Shown here: positions 10,860 through 22,415 of the stretch, in pieces
Layout: every line of letters begins with the position of its first letter
Position numbering within the stretch: the stretch's first letter is position 1
NCBI GenBank assembly: GCA_008802785.1
Contig: VUYT01000007.1
Span: 310,001-374,000 of the forward strand
Origin: Symmetrospora coprosmae
Taxonomy: Eukaryota > Basidiomycota > Cystobasidiomycetes > Symmetrosporaceae
Length of the DNA: 64,000 nucleotides
Direction: 5' to 3'
Notes under the pieces: model-generated
What the model saw: only the letters and a program-made list of their open reading frames with translations
Told to the model about the DNA's origin: nothing
Databases searched by the model: none
Position numbers and translations under genes: made by a program

Positions 10860-13248
10860 TCACTCATTCACAGCAAAGAACAGCTCCGGCTCGGTCTGCG
10901 CTGATTTGCCTCGCGGTCGCGACTGCATGCGAAAGACCTGCACGTTGTCGCTTGGCGCCCCGTCCTCCAAAAATGGGTCCGATGATCTGGCCACCCAGTC
11001 TGCGCCTCTGTATAGCCGCGCCCATTCGAGTGCTAGCCTGTGTGCTCGTCCAGATGTCAGAGAGGGGCAGACCGCCATCGCGGCGGTGTCCACTTACCGC
11101 CACGTGTACATATGCAGATCGGTCTGCCTAAAGTGCCTAGCCGCAAAGTCTTGACCGCTCCGCCCGACGCGTTGCAGCAACGCTTCTCTGCCAGCTCTCG
11201 CAACCGTCTCTTCTGGTGTGGCATGCGAATGCGGCTGGTCTCCGTCGCCATCCACGCCCAGGAAGAAGGCAAAGATGCTGTAAATCTCGTGGAAATCGTT
11301 CGAAAGTGGGATGTAATGCTTCCACGGCTGGATCCACTCGCTGAAGAATTCTTGGTACACCGTCGACTTGATGACGGCCCCTCCGCTTTGCAGCAGGGCA
11401 GCAAAACGCGCAGAATAGGCCAGACCGTCCAGATCCAACAGCAGCTTGTACTTTCGCACAGCTTCGATAGCGTCTCGGTGCGCGAAGCGGTAGTTGCCGT
11501 GCTTGGCAGCGTCACACTCTGCCTGTGGACCACAATTCCAGACGTTTGTAAAGGCGACATCCATGATTTCCTCGTTCAGTGCGGTGGAGTTCAGCTTCAC
11601 CAGCTGGACGAATGAGGACTGTCATAAGACATGTTGTGAGCTTACTTCTCCTGCTCAGCTTGACACAATCTTAAGCTCACAGTATCATTCAAGACAGCCA
11701 CGTCGAGCCAGTCCTCTGTGATTGGCCGGGTTGCGGTCATCTCGAGGAAGCGCCGGCGCGGGAAGTCTTGCTGATGATGAGTTGGCTTGTCGTAGCCCGG
11801 GTTTGTGACACCGCGCCAGTAGACCTTGTTCGTCTTCGTGCTCCATGCATCCTCGTGGTCCTTGCCTTGGTCGTCCGCGAGGTGGTAATTGGCGGCGTAC
11901 CCCGAGTCGAGGTAGTAATCTGACGGAAACGGGACGTCGCCAAAGCCATCTTGAGTGCAGACGGAGAAACACGGCCAAAGACCGTCCAGCGGCCTGTAAT
12001 CGTCAAAGAATTGGCTGTGCCGCAGATGTCTGTCCGGATGCAGGCACATCTCGTCGTGTGTCATCGCAAAGCGCCCTTCCAGGAACTGCGGTGTCCGTAC
12101 TGGGTCGTCGCGTCCAAGCTTTTCGATGGGCAGATGTGATTTCTGTCCACTCTCCCACCCTTCCGTGCCCCGAGCTGGTGAGCCGGCAGGGCATGTCCGT
12201 CTGTATAGGTGCCAAACCGACTCCTCCCCTTGCAAGAGGGCTGTGGGGAAGTGCAGGACTGCATAGCGCAGGGTATTTCAATCAGAAAGATGCGTGCTGC
12301 ACTCAGATATGCTCCGTACCATCTTCTGGTGTCCAATCGAGGCTATCGCCGGACATACTCCACGGCTGTATATTCCGAGGCTCGGGCAGCTCGTTTACCG
12401 CGACTGGGCAGATTGTTGTCAGCGTTGTACTGCTTAGCTCGATCCGATACTGGCTTGTCTCGGCGTACAGGTCATGTCCGGGAGGAGGTGTGCAATAGGT
12501 GCTAGGAGTGCCGCTAGACCTTCTGCGCGCTTGATGTTGCGACCGTGTTTCTGCAGTGGCGAGAGTACAGTTTAGACCGCGCTTGGCAATGTACACCGAT
12601 ACAGAAACTCACGGAATGATGCGAAGGCATCGGCTGTGACACTGTCACGTTTCCGTCGGTGACCTGCACAAGTGAGAATGTCTCGGCAGAGCCGACTTGC
12701 CAGGTCCTGCGTCTGATCTCCTCTGGTGGCATGGTCATGAAAGGCGCCAGCTTGGAAAATAGGAGGTCATGCTTGTCAATGAAGGAGTAACCGTTGTCTG
12801 CCGCGCTTGAGAGGCTGATCAGCCTCTGAAAGCACGCTATACCGCGAGCATGAAGCCCACCTTCTGCTGCCTGCCACCAATCGTCGTACCCTTGCGGCGG
12901 ATCGATGCCGTACTTGAGCTCGTAAGCATCGCGAGCAGCCTGCAGCGAGTCTGTGCGGTCGTCGAGTGCCTGCTGCCAGGTCGCCTCGGCTGCTTCCAGC
13001 AGCTCGTAGATAGGGTGATCGTCGATAGAGCGCGGGTATGTAGCTGCACTGCCGGGCCGGGGTGACCAAGACCAGAGCGTACTAGCCAGCTGCTTCTGTC
13101 TGATGGCTGCAAAGGTCAATCTCGCACTGTGAGTGAGCGAGGACGCCGAGCTATGCAGGGTCGACCGTGATGAAAGAGTCGCCAGAACCACGAAAAGCAG
13201 GGCGAGGGTGAGCAGGCGCACAACGACGCCCGCTGAAAGGCGAGCCAT
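10860..13248 (-). CDS. CAP10-like glycosyltransferase (GT90)
   Basis: A 665-aa GT90 enzyme of the family that includes Cryptococcus Cap10 and beta-1,2-xylosyltransferase. Exons are 13248..12861, 12797..12613, 12550..12469, 12403..12320, 12240..11681, 11618..11098 and 11037..10860; every junction is in phase. A single N-terminal anchor follows MARLSAG at about residues 8-28, typical of a type II Golgi protein. Family blocks are YGIDPPQGYDDWW, HGRNIKRAEGLAALLAPIAH followed by LLPDM, NKVYWRGVTNPG (GT90 core), YRFAHRDAIEAVRKYKLLLD and FFSEWIQPWKHYIPLSNDF. It probably builds a surface or wall polysaccharide. The linkage made is not readable from sequence. Confidence 0.9.
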
Positions 13249-13622
13249 GTCGGCTACCGAAAGAAGGGAGTGTGAATGGAAGGAGTGTGGTACGTGCTAC
13301 GGGCGTATCAGCGGTCAAGTCGTGCGAATATAAGTCGGACGGAGGAACCAGTCAGAAGATGTCAAGGAAGCGAAGCCGGTACAAGCCAAGCGGCACCGTG
13401 TCAGTATACAGTCATCCCGCGCGCACGATCCTATCCGGCTGTCTCTGTGGTCGTTTCAGGTGGAACGGTGCGCTGTGGTCGGACCTGCTCCATCTGGACC
13501 TGGACGGCCTGAGCGCTCAACGTCCGAATTGAGCGAGCTTCTCTTTTGTCGACACATCTCGAAAGACCTCCATAGAACGTTGCCTGCTTCCTCCTCTCTG
13601 AAGAAGCGGAAGCTAGGAGAAA
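13249..13622. promoter_or_regulatory. Divergent intergenic region between GT90 and RPC11
   Basis: A 374-bp region lies between two divergent starts and must hold both promoters. No distinct TATA or repeat was identified, and no convincing ORF lies in it. Confidence 0.35.
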
Positions 13623-14464
13623 ATGATCTTGTGCGTTTGCGGTGCCATTGGCGTCTGAGCGAAGAGCTTTCCAGGGCCGCTCGGGCTGAAGCCGACCTTT
13701 TCGACCTGTGCTTCAATGACACTCTGGCCGGACAACACCGTGTCTGCGAACCATCTGGAATATATGCTCTACGATATGTGTGCGACGCGGATACTGTCCA
13801 CGCTCCAGCTGTCCCGTCTGCGCGAACATGCTCACTGTCGACCGAGTTCGAGGCGATGAGCAGTACGGCTTTGTATGCAAGACGTGCCCATACGACTACC
13901 CAATTGAAGGGAAGCAGGTGCGTCTTAGATCGCTGGAACTGAGTGATTGGGTGCCGCGCTATGTGCGAAGGTGACTTAACCTCTGTCCCGCCCTCCACCA
14001 GTACGTCGAGACAAATTACCTGACGCGAAAGCAAGCAGACGATGTCCTAGGTGGAGAGGACAGCTGGAAGAACGTCGACTCGATGGAGAGTAGGTCTAAC
14101 GCTGTCCTGCCTGCGACGTTGTTTCGCAAACACCGCGCGACTGACCTTTCTGAATCTCGTTTCTGCTTCACGCAGCGACATGTCCAAAGTGCGACAACCG
14201 CCGCGCGTTCTACATGCAGATCCAGATCCGAAGTGCAGGTGTGTCAGCTCCTACTGGTGCTAGCATCCACCTACTACTAGCTGACATGCTTCACAATTCG
14301 CCATCCCGTCAGACGAGCCGAGCACGACCTTCTACGTGAGTGAGGCGTGTGGCCGCACTAGCCCTTCCCGTCACGCAACTGTGCAGGCACTTATGAACTC
14401 ATTCTCTTCGCTTATTCAGCGCTGCACGCAGCCCGCTTGCGCCTGGCAGTGGAAGGAGAACTAG
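13623..14464 (+). CDS. RPC11: RNA polymerase III subunit C11 (TFIIS-like zinc ribbons)
   Basis: Rpc11 supports RNA cleavage, termination and reinitiation by RNA polymerase III. The gene has six exons for 111 aa, the usual family size: 13623..13630 (8 nt), 13809..13917, 14002..14089, 14176..14238, 14313..14335 and 14420..14464. The first exon is ATG ATC TT, which joins to C TGT to give MIFCPVCANML. The N-terminal ribbon is CPVCANML...FVCKTCPYDYPI. The C-terminal TFIIS-type ribbon is TTCPKCDNRRAFYMQIQIRS, then DEPSTTFY and CTQPACAWQWKEN, including the catalytic acidic RSADE-type hairpin. The translation starting downstream at the ATG of ANML would lose the first zinc ligands, so the 8-nt first exon is preferred. 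Confidence 0.92.
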
Positions 14465-14709
14465 GAGGGCTGTTCGAACTTGATCAATCTTCTGCACTAC
14501 TTGAGCATCTTTGTTGTTGCGCCCTTTCCCACATTCTGCAAACCACTCCGATGAGGCTCGCAGCCTCTTCTTCTCACGCTACGCATCGTCTGTTCATATG
14601 ACTGCATGCCGAAACAGCTTCACTTCAGGAGGTATAGACATAGATGGCAGTCGAGAGTCAGGGTACACCGTGCCCGCCGAAAGGATCTCCTCATCTATAA
14701 GGACCGACT

Positions 14710-17003
14710 TCAATTATCTGGATTCCTGCATTGCAAAGACGAGTGCTCTAGTAGAGCGATGCCGGCTCCCAATGCCCTGCAACAAAGTCCAAAGTCCCTG
14801 TCAGTCCAGGCCCGCATGTACGGAGGAGGACGAGAAGACACAGCCACCACTCACCAGCCAAGCTCGACATCGTTGATCTTCTTGCCCGTGACGAGCTCCC
14901 TCTCCTCTGCAAGCTCATAGCCAAGGCTGAGCAGACTGTACATGAAGCTGAGGTCGAGGCAGTACTCTGGCCTGTCGTCCAGCTCGGCCATGGCTTCCGC
15001 GTTGCCCTTGAACCTGCTCCAGCCCTTGCTGATGCTCGCAAGATAGCCCGTTGGTTTGGGTCCCGCGCACACGTCGTTCGACAAGGTGCGCAGGTCGGCA
15101 ATGGTGAATGGCGCGCTGTCCTTGCCGAGACCGAGCGGCACGATGCGGTCGTAGAAGTACGACAGGGCGTAAATCGGCCCGGAGCCGAACGTCTCCATCA
15201 GTCGAGGCTGGTACACGCCGCCGAATGCGCAGGGCTCGACGTCGCACAGCGCGTCTTTCGCCATGACGACATCAACAACGCGCCGACACGCATCAAAGCC
15301 AGCTCCCGTGCCCACAAACGTCACCTCGACGGCAGGGCGACCGGGCGGGTCGAGCGTCACTGTCTTCCTGCCGCCTTTCACCAGGCACGGGTTCGGAATC
15401 TCGTCGGCTTTCGACAGATCCTCCCATTCCTTGGCCTTGCCTGCCTTTGTTACAGACTGCCAGACGTGCGTGAAGGCGACAAGGTTGTGCACTGACCGCC
15501 GAGCTTGCATCAAACCGTAGCCGAGGTGCGAGTGCTGGTAGAGCGTGTGATCTGTCGAAGCGAAATTGAGGTCGTAGACGTGGTCTCCGGGCGAGAGCTT
15601 TGCGCTTGATGGGAAGGATGGCTCAAAGACAATCTGTGTGGATGCGCCTCCGAGATCCATGACGGCTGCAGACGAGCCTGCGTCTTTGCCGGGTCCCACC
15701 AGGCCGAGGAGCTGCACCGGACGGGAAAGCACCGAGGCGTGGTCAGTCGTCGTCTCACGATCATGGCGCCAACGGTTCAGGCATGACTCACGTAGTTGAT
15801 GGTGATCCAAGCATAGACGCCTTCGTCCTTACCATCCATAATGGTAACGCCATCCTCGACGACGTGGAAAGGCCACTCGCTCTTGAGCCAGCTCTCAACC
15901 TCGTCGAGGATCTCCTGCGACTCTGTCTTGCCGAGCAGGCGCAATCCCGCTGTAGCCTTGACGGCTACGGGTGTACAGCTCCGCTCGGACTGCGGCACGC
16001 CCTTCATCGCCGCATCCATGAGCTTCCGAAGGGATTCTGCGGCTTCCTTCGGCCGGCCCTTGTACGAGCTGAGTCCGGGCTGGACAGCAAGGAAGATCTC
16101 GTCCTTGAGCGTGGGCAGGCTCGCTGCTCCTCCGGCGGATACGCCCTCCGGCAGGCAGTTTGAGAATTTGTACACGTGGATCCGCGAGCCCGTGCTGCCA
16201 GCGTCAATCATGAGCGCGTACTGGGTCTCGCTCTTGCCCTCTGGCAGCCTGCAGGTGCCAGCTTGCCCAGGGCTGCCAGTCGCGCTCCCAGAGCCCGTCT
16301 GATACGCGCCACCATCTGCGATCTCGGCTTTCGTGGTTGCGTGCGCGGCGCCTCTGCTGATGCCGAGCGAGCCGACCTTCTGCTCCTGCCAGTCCTGCTT
16401 CGTGACGAGGTCCGTGCCTCGCGCACCATCACTGGCCGTGCCGGTGCTGGGCCCGCTTCCCGAGCTCTGCAGCACGAACAGCCCGACGAGGAAGAGAGCT
16501 GCCGCAATCAAGGCGTTACGCTGCCATGGCTTGAGCAGACCTGCTGCACCACTGCGGCCGCCAGGAGAAGAGTAGCTGCTCCTTCCCGCGCGGGCACTGT
16601 ATGACCCGCTGGTGTTGGTCGGCAGCGACGAGTACGCTGATCCGCTGCCCATGTCTAGCTCGAGGTGCTCGTCGCCGTGGTGGCTGCTGAGCAGACTCTC
16701 GTTGTCTGGGTCGCCTGCGCGTCCGTTGCCCGAGCTGTATGGCGGGTATGCAGAGGAAGAGGACGATGAAGAAGCCAGCTTGTTGATGCTATTGCCGTCG
16801 AGCAGGGTGGACGAGGATATCGAGCTGGACCGTCCTGGAGCTCGAGCGGGCTGTTGCTGTTGAGGAGGAGCCGAGCGGATGGAGAGCGACGTGCGATGGC
16901 GCAGGAGGTGCGAAGAGTCGCCGCCGTCAATGCTGCTGCTATCGATGATGCTATTGTCTGCGATGCCGCTGCTCTGCTGCTGCTGCTGCTGGTGCTCGAG
17001 CAT
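14710..17003 (-). CDS. GDA1: Golgi guanosine diphosphatase (GDA1/CD39 family)
   Basis: Gda1 hydrolyses GDP to GMP in the Golgi lumen, allowing GDP-sugar/GMP exchange for glycosylation. Exons are 17003..15792, 15711..14855 and 14776..14710, giving 711 aa. All apyrase conserved regions are present in order: DAGSTGSRIHVYKF (ACR1), VAVKATAGLRLLG (ACR2), DGKDEGVYAWITINY (ACR3), VMDLGGASTQIVFEP (ACR4) and KKINDVELGWALGAG (ACR5, split by the last intron). One membrane anchor lies near residues 163-180 (RNALIAAALFLVGLFVLQ). The N-terminal tail starts with a Gln run and Ser-rich sequence and is longer than in yeast (518 aa in total). The frame is open upstream to 17159, but MLEHQQ at 17003 is the more natural start. 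Confidence 0.93.
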
Positions 17004-17505
17004 GTATGGACAAGGGCGGCTGCAGTCGTGCAGGAACAGAGCGAGGCACGAGCACGCGACGGGAATACAGTATGCGCGCCGAAGCAGTCTTGTTGGGAAG
17101 ACGGAAACATCGAAGGATAGCAGACGACTGCTAAGTGCCATTGCCATTTGCACTGACACACTACACTATCATTCGCTTTTTGTCGTGAGGATACCGGCCG
17201 CAGGTTGCTGTAGCTCGAGCCGGCGAGGATATCTAGAACGAAAAGGTCTATCGTGCACTGGAGAGGTGCTCCTAACCGCACTCTCCGCGTGTGCCTCCAG
17301 TGTGTTACAATTTCGCATCGTCTCCTCCTGCTTGCTCGCCGTTTCTGTTGCTATGCCTGGTGACCAAGTCCAACAACACCCGTCATTTCTCCTCATGATC
17401 TCCATTTCTTGCATCCGTATGAGATTGCTGCTTCTTATCTTGCGTGTCTTCATGTCCTGCTCGCGCCGCGGACGCAGCGAAGGCAGAACCTCCAGAGCTT
17501 CGAGC
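17004..17505. other. Intergenic region upstream of GDA1
   Basis: About 500 bp between the GDA1 start and the 3' end of the zf-PARP gene, both on the minus strand. It should carry the GDA1 promoter and the zf-PARP 3' UTR. No gene or defined element was recognised. Confidence 0.3.
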
Positions 17506-19197
17506 CTACTCATCGTCGTCCTCGGCAGCCTCCTCGTCCTTGACTTTGCTGCCTCGCGACGACTTTCGAGCGCCCTGCGCCTTGGACTTGGAAGCCTGTG
17601 GTGGTATGTGTTCGTCAGTACTCGAACATGCATTCACGCGCGCCCTCAAACAGGGCACCATCCATGAGCACCCACCGCCTTCTTCTTCTTTGCGGGCTTC
17701 TCGTCAGCAGACTCCTCCTTCGCCTCGGCCTCGTCAGCGTCCGAAGCAGGCTCCTCCTTCTTGGCTTTCTTGGTAGTCTATCGAGACAGACGCGGTCGAA
17801 GGGCGTCAGCGGGGTGCCGGACTTGTGCGCGGGTGCGCCAGGACCGGCAAGTGGCCGCACCTTGCGCTTCTTTGGCGCGGGCTTGGCCTCCTCCTCAGCC
17901 TCAGCCTCGCTGTAGTGCTGCTCCTCGGCGCTTGCAACAGCCTCACTCTCTTCCTTCTTGGCCTTCTTCTTTGCGGGCTGGGTACGCAGTTCAAGAATGA
18001 GGTCGTCAGAGCGCGAGGTGCGGATGAGTCCTGGAAGGGCTTCGACGTGCATCGCGCGAAACACGCACAGCTCGCTTCTTCTTGGGCTTTGGCTCGTCTG
18101 ACCCGTCCCCACCATTCTCGCCGTCCTCCTCATTCTTCTTGGGCTTCCTCTGTTGATCGAGAGTCCGGTCAGTAATGCAAACAGAGATACAGCAGTGTCG
18201 AAGAGCACGCACCTTCTTGGTGGGCGCCTTTTTGGGCTTCATGGCCGATGTGCCCTCGCCATTCTCGCCGTCGCCCTCCTGGGGCTCAGGCTGGGGCTTC
18301 CTGGCAGTGTCGGGGATGTCTGCATCATCGACTGGTACCAGGTGTGCGCAGAGCGACAACAATTAGCTTTCAGGATTTTGTGCGTGGCCGAGCAGATGAC
18401 TGCAGCCAAAAGCGTAGAGGCGCTGTCGCAGCGGAACTCACCGTGACCCTCCTCAATGGCCTTCGATACCTTTGCCTGGTCTCCCTTGCTCAAGTCCTCG
18501 TAGCCGTCCTGTACAAGTGAACGGACGTCACGGGCAGCGAAAGCATTAATAGTGGCCTCTGATATCGCGGCGTCCAAGCAGGTCACAGACTGACGATGTC
18601 CTCGGCGTTTCCGACGGCTTTGATGATGTTGGCAATCTGGCGTGCGGTGAGGCATCCTACACGAAGTGAGGGGTGCGGGCGAAGAGTGTATCGATATCAG
18701 CGTCCCTGCTGCTACATCTCTCGAGTACGCGGTGGCTAAGCCGCTCGCTCCGCCGCCACTACTCACCCCCTGGAAGTCAGAACAGCGCGAAGGTCAGCGA
18801 GATGCACTCGGACTGCAGGAAAGCAGAACGTCACTGAAAATGTCTCCAGGCCATCGATTGATGCTCCTTGATTGTAACGAGCGTCCCAATGCGTAGCTCG
18901 CCCTTCTCGAACTTGGTGCCTTTGCATGGCTGTTGACGGCGGCGCGTCAGGACCGACCCAGACCAACGAGACCAGACACAGGGAGCGCAGACGCACCTCC
19001 GGGGCCTTGCATGCTGCGCGCCTGTCTTTCGCGTATTCTGCGTGCGCCGTAGGAGCGCGAAATCAGCCAGCTGAATGCCGCATCTTGTGAGGCTGTTGTC
19101 GGTGGCGCCCACCCAGTCGATACGCCTGGCGGTGGGGAGGGCCGCTCATCAGCTGGCGGTCACAGAGAAATTGGGCGGCACAATGCAGTCTCACCAT
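17506..19197 (-). CDS. zf-PARP domain nuclear protein with Lys/acidic tail
   Basis: A PARP-type zinc finger binds DNA breaks; in fungi such small proteins are nuclear and poorly studied. The start codon is an exon by itself (19197..19195), followed by exon 2 at 19125..19113 (13 nt), exon 3 at 19037..18997 and exon 4 from 18929. Together these give MAYRLEYAKDRRAACKAPE and PCKGTKFEKGELRIGTLV, the family N-terminus, then QSMAWRH. The next exons carry CLTARQIANIIKAVGNAEDI, DGYEDLSKGDQAKVSKAIEE and VDDADIPDTARKPQPEP. The tail is built of several exons rich in KPKK and Glu/Asp, ending at the TAG at 17508..17506. The junction after WRH (18843 to 18656) is not resolved; see the finding. A histone-like or HMGA-like role for the tail is only inference. 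Confidence 0.85.
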
Positions 19198-19753
19198 GTC
19201 GCCTGCTTGCTGACTCCCTTTCTGTGCTGCTGGAGATGTTCGGACTGTATATCGATGCAAGCTCGCCGAGATGGTGGAAGCAGAAGAGGAGAGGCTGTGG
19301 GGCGTGTGTCACTCGTCCTTCATCTCACAACAACATGTACGGCGACATGGTCTAAAAACGCATAGATGCGAAAGCCACAACGTAGTGATAAGCCAACACT
19401 CTCGCTGAACGACGGTGGGCCTTTGCGCGGCCATGCATGACTGAGGCCCACGCGGAGACGTCTACCCGAAGAGTCTCAGTCCAATTGCCAATGACAAAGA
19501 CGCCGAAGTATGCACAACCCCATCAAAAAGGGCGGATAGGACGTCTCTGAGCGAGCACTTGACCAAAAGCGTGCCAGCCCTCCTGGCTTCCTTTCATTTC
19601 GGATAGGCGCGATACCTGCACTAAACGCTTCCGGAGCCTCAAAGGCCGACTGCAGATACACCCGCACTCTGCTCCTCCCACACCCTCCTCCGATCCGCAC
19701 TGAGTCGCTCTTGTCCTATCATCCCGCCCCATCGCGCTCACTCCACCGCCAGG
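19198..19753. promoter_or_regulatory. Divergent intergenic region
   Basis: 556 bp between the zf-PARP start on the minus strand and the next plus-strand locus. No specific element was recognised. Pyrimidine-rich sequence precedes 19754. Confidence 0.3.
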
Positions 19754-20817
19754 ATGAACGGCCCATCGACCATCATGGACGCACTGGCCAGGTCGGACGT
19801 CGTTACATACTGCACCCGCCTTTTCAACGACTATTGTGATTCTGGTCTCGTCTCGTGCATCATTGGCTCGGCCTACAGCGTCTATATACAACTCACCAAG
19901 CGCAGTAAGGCCCTCGACGCTCTGCCCGCAAGGACGGTTGTCGCGCCTTGCATTACTGACCTGCCTCTGCTGACGGACGTGGACACGGCCATGTCCAAGT
20001 GGGCATGAGCGATCAGCTTCATCACACTGATAGCCCTGGGCTACATCACCTCCTCCGCGAGCCTGTTCAGCATCATCATCAGGTGTCTGCACTGCGGCAC
20101 AGTGGCAATCTTTTTGGTGCTCGACCTCTTCGTTTTCTACTGTGGGTGTACCGATACCATCATGCCTCACTTCTACCGCCTGTCGAGCTCTGGCTTCCAT
20201 GCTAAAGCTGACTATGCTCGTCGCTGTCTACAGCTTCACCACGCTCCTTTCGCACCACCCTCGCATCCTTCGCCCTGTTATCTGTCGCCTTGCACCACGG
20301 TCCCTTCAACCCATCTATCGTCACGCGGAGACCGGCCCTGTACTCGAATTCAACAAGATGGTAGGTTTGAAGCGCGCGGCATCGCCAGAACCCTCTAAGG
20401 ATAAGCTGACAACCTGCCGTCCCCCTTGTTCTTCAGATGCAACTCCTGGACGAGACTGATGCGCTTCTCGCCGACCCCAAGGCCAGGGCGCGACTAGAGA
20501 AGAGCGACCCGGTGCTGCTGACTGCGGGAGAAGGAAGCCAAGGAGATGAAGGACCTGCACCTCAAGGTTCGCGGTTTCCCCTGGAAGGGGCACCTGGGAC
20601 AGCTTGAGTGCCAGCAACATCCCGATCGTCGTTGCGCTTCTCTTCAGTCCGCTTGACACCAGCAAGCGGCATCTGCACAGACTTTCTTCTCTCTCTTGCG
20701 GCAGTCTTATCTACTTTGGCACGCATTTCATCTGCTTCGGCTCGAGTAACGATGCGACTCGTTGTCTTCCTTGCAAGGGTGCTCTCGCGTCACAGTCTGG
20801 TATACGTACATTGGTAA
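19754..20817 (+). CDS. Unrecognised multi-pass membrane protein locus, structure unresolved
   Basis: I do not recognise this protein. Exon 1 probably runs 19754..19902 (MNGPSTIMDALARSDVVTYC start). A second exon near 20010 reads ISFITLIALGYITSSASLFS, then GTVAIFLVLDLFVFY, at least two hydrophobic spans. After the tctacag acceptor near 20231, two frames both look coding: one gives RTTLASFALLSVALHHGPF and the other FTTLLSHHPRILRPVI. The latter joins smoothly to QLLDETDALLADPKARARLE, then EKSDPVL. Downstream, EKEAKEMKDLHLKV is in a frame that I could not join to it. The gene is either intron-dense or decaying. Its 3' end lies close to the convergent mL57 gene. Confidence 0.35.
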
Positions 20818-20825
20818 GCAACCGC

Positions 20826-22082
20826 CTATGGCTCTTTTACACCTTCCGCCTGCTCGCCGGATGCCTCGCGTGCAGTTGCTGATAGATCACCGTGCGCTTT
20901 CGCGAGCTGCACAGCCGGGCCCCGCAGTTCTTGCGGCAGGGGTAGGAAGGGGAGTATGCGCGAGTTGAAGACCTGGAGGGCCGTGGCCGCGCCCTGTTTC
21001 ATTCCGAGGGGAACGTACACGTCAGCAGCACGTAAGACAAGCATGCATGAGAGAGCACGGACGCACGTATTGACGAAAGACGCCACCGATGATGGCCTCG
21101 ACTGCCTGTCCAGAGATCTTTGTCAGGCCCGTTGGCCGGCCGTCCCTCCCAGTCATTGCGCGCCAGACCATATTGTCCTCGAGCTCCCACCGCGACCCGA
21201 CGTATCTGCCGAGTGCGCGGCTGTCGAGGGCTTCTTCGAGGGTGGCCTCGCACAGCTTGAGCGAGGCCAGCGTGCTCGAGGACGGCGTGGGGAAATTTGG
21301 GTTGGCGTGGCGCTGGTCGCGCGCCTGCTCGAGGAGGGAGGCGTGGGCGTGGTAGAAGATGGAGAGGTAGAGCCGGAGTATGCGACGGCCTGCATGTGCG
21401 CGCAGCACCAGACCTCATCAGCACCGTGTATGCCGGCCGTGCACGGCGAAAGCAGAGAAGCGGGCCTATGCGCGCACGCACCAAGAAAGCTCAGCTTGGC
21501 ATTGTGCTGTGAGCGCGCTGCGTCGGCATTGGGCGATATTGCGCCCTTGTGAGTGACCATGCGCGTTGCTAGCTCGGTCGAGAGCGGGGGCTGCAAGCCT
21601 TCGAGGAGGGCATTCAGGTGCGACGTGACTTTGGCGGGCTCTGGCTCGAAGAGGGTAGCGCCGAGCTGAGGATCGGATGGCGAGGAAGGGGATGAGGGTG
21701 AGGATGTATACGGAGGAGGCGCATATGGGGAGCTTGGTGTGGTCGTCGCAGCGGAGAGCGATGAGCTGGCGTAGAGGCGCGGAGGTGCCGAGGTGTGCAG
21801 GAAGCTTGCGCGCATCGCGGCTGGCGCTTCTGCCGGGCGATGCTGCGGGCGACGACGAAGACGCCTAGCTGTCGAGGTAGATGGTTGCGATGCACTGCTA
21901 TGCGACAAAGTCAATGGTGCGATTGCAGCAGCAGTAGCAGCAGTTGCGCTGGCAGTGCCCAAGCTCGAGCTCGAGCTGGCTGCCTGGGTCGAGAAGGAGG
22001 CAGCCGCAGCCCGCCTGCAGCACGAGGCCGCTGCCATCATGGCGGCAGCGACACTGGATGCAGAGGATGACGGGAATGCCAT
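20826..22082 (-). CDS. Mitochondrial large ribosomal subunit protein mL57 (RNase III-like fold)
   Basis: mL57 (yeast Mrpl15) is a structural mitoribosome protein with a catalytically dead RNase III fold. Exons are 22082..21482, 21389..21067 and 20993..20826, giving 363 aa. The first ~130 residues are Ala/Ser/Arg-rich and suit a mitochondrial presequence plus a linker. The fold begins with LSTELATRMVTHKGA and HNAKLSFLGRRILRLYLSIF. It continues with ALGRYVGSRWELEDNMVWRA, GLTKISGQAVEAIIGGVFRQ and ALQVFNSRILPFL. The RNase III catalytic signature is not conserved, as expected for mL57. The low-complexity leader is unusually long. The gene is divergent from TIF35. Confidence 0.85.
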
Positions 22083-22415
22083 AACGTCAAGTGTCGTCCT
22101 CCTGCGTCTGATGCTTATATGCGCGAAGCAATAGTGTCCAGGGCGAGAGGAGACGGGGGCGCGCCCTGTAAATTTGGGAGGAGCGGGCGGATGAGGCAGA
22201 GGGGGGACGGACACTGGGACAGGGACAGGGACGGATATGGGGGGGTTGGACTGCTTCCAACTGCATCTGCATCTGTATCTGCATCTGCATCTGCATTGCG
22301 CACATACACCTCTACAGACACGCACAGCAGTCATGACGTGAGGGCGCATGCTGCTTCGTTGGTGAGGATTGCACGCAGTTGACGCGCAACTCATCGTCGC
22401 CTCTGCAGAGACACG
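22083..22415. promoter_or_regulatory. Divergent promoter mL57 / TIF35 with a hexamer repeat
   Basis: 333 bp between two divergent translation-related genes. Around 22258-22297 there is a short tandem array of a TGCATC-type hexamer with one variant unit (TGTATC). The rest is a GGGACAGG-like purine-rich run. The array is a plausible shared regulatory site, but this is inference. Confidence 0.45.
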
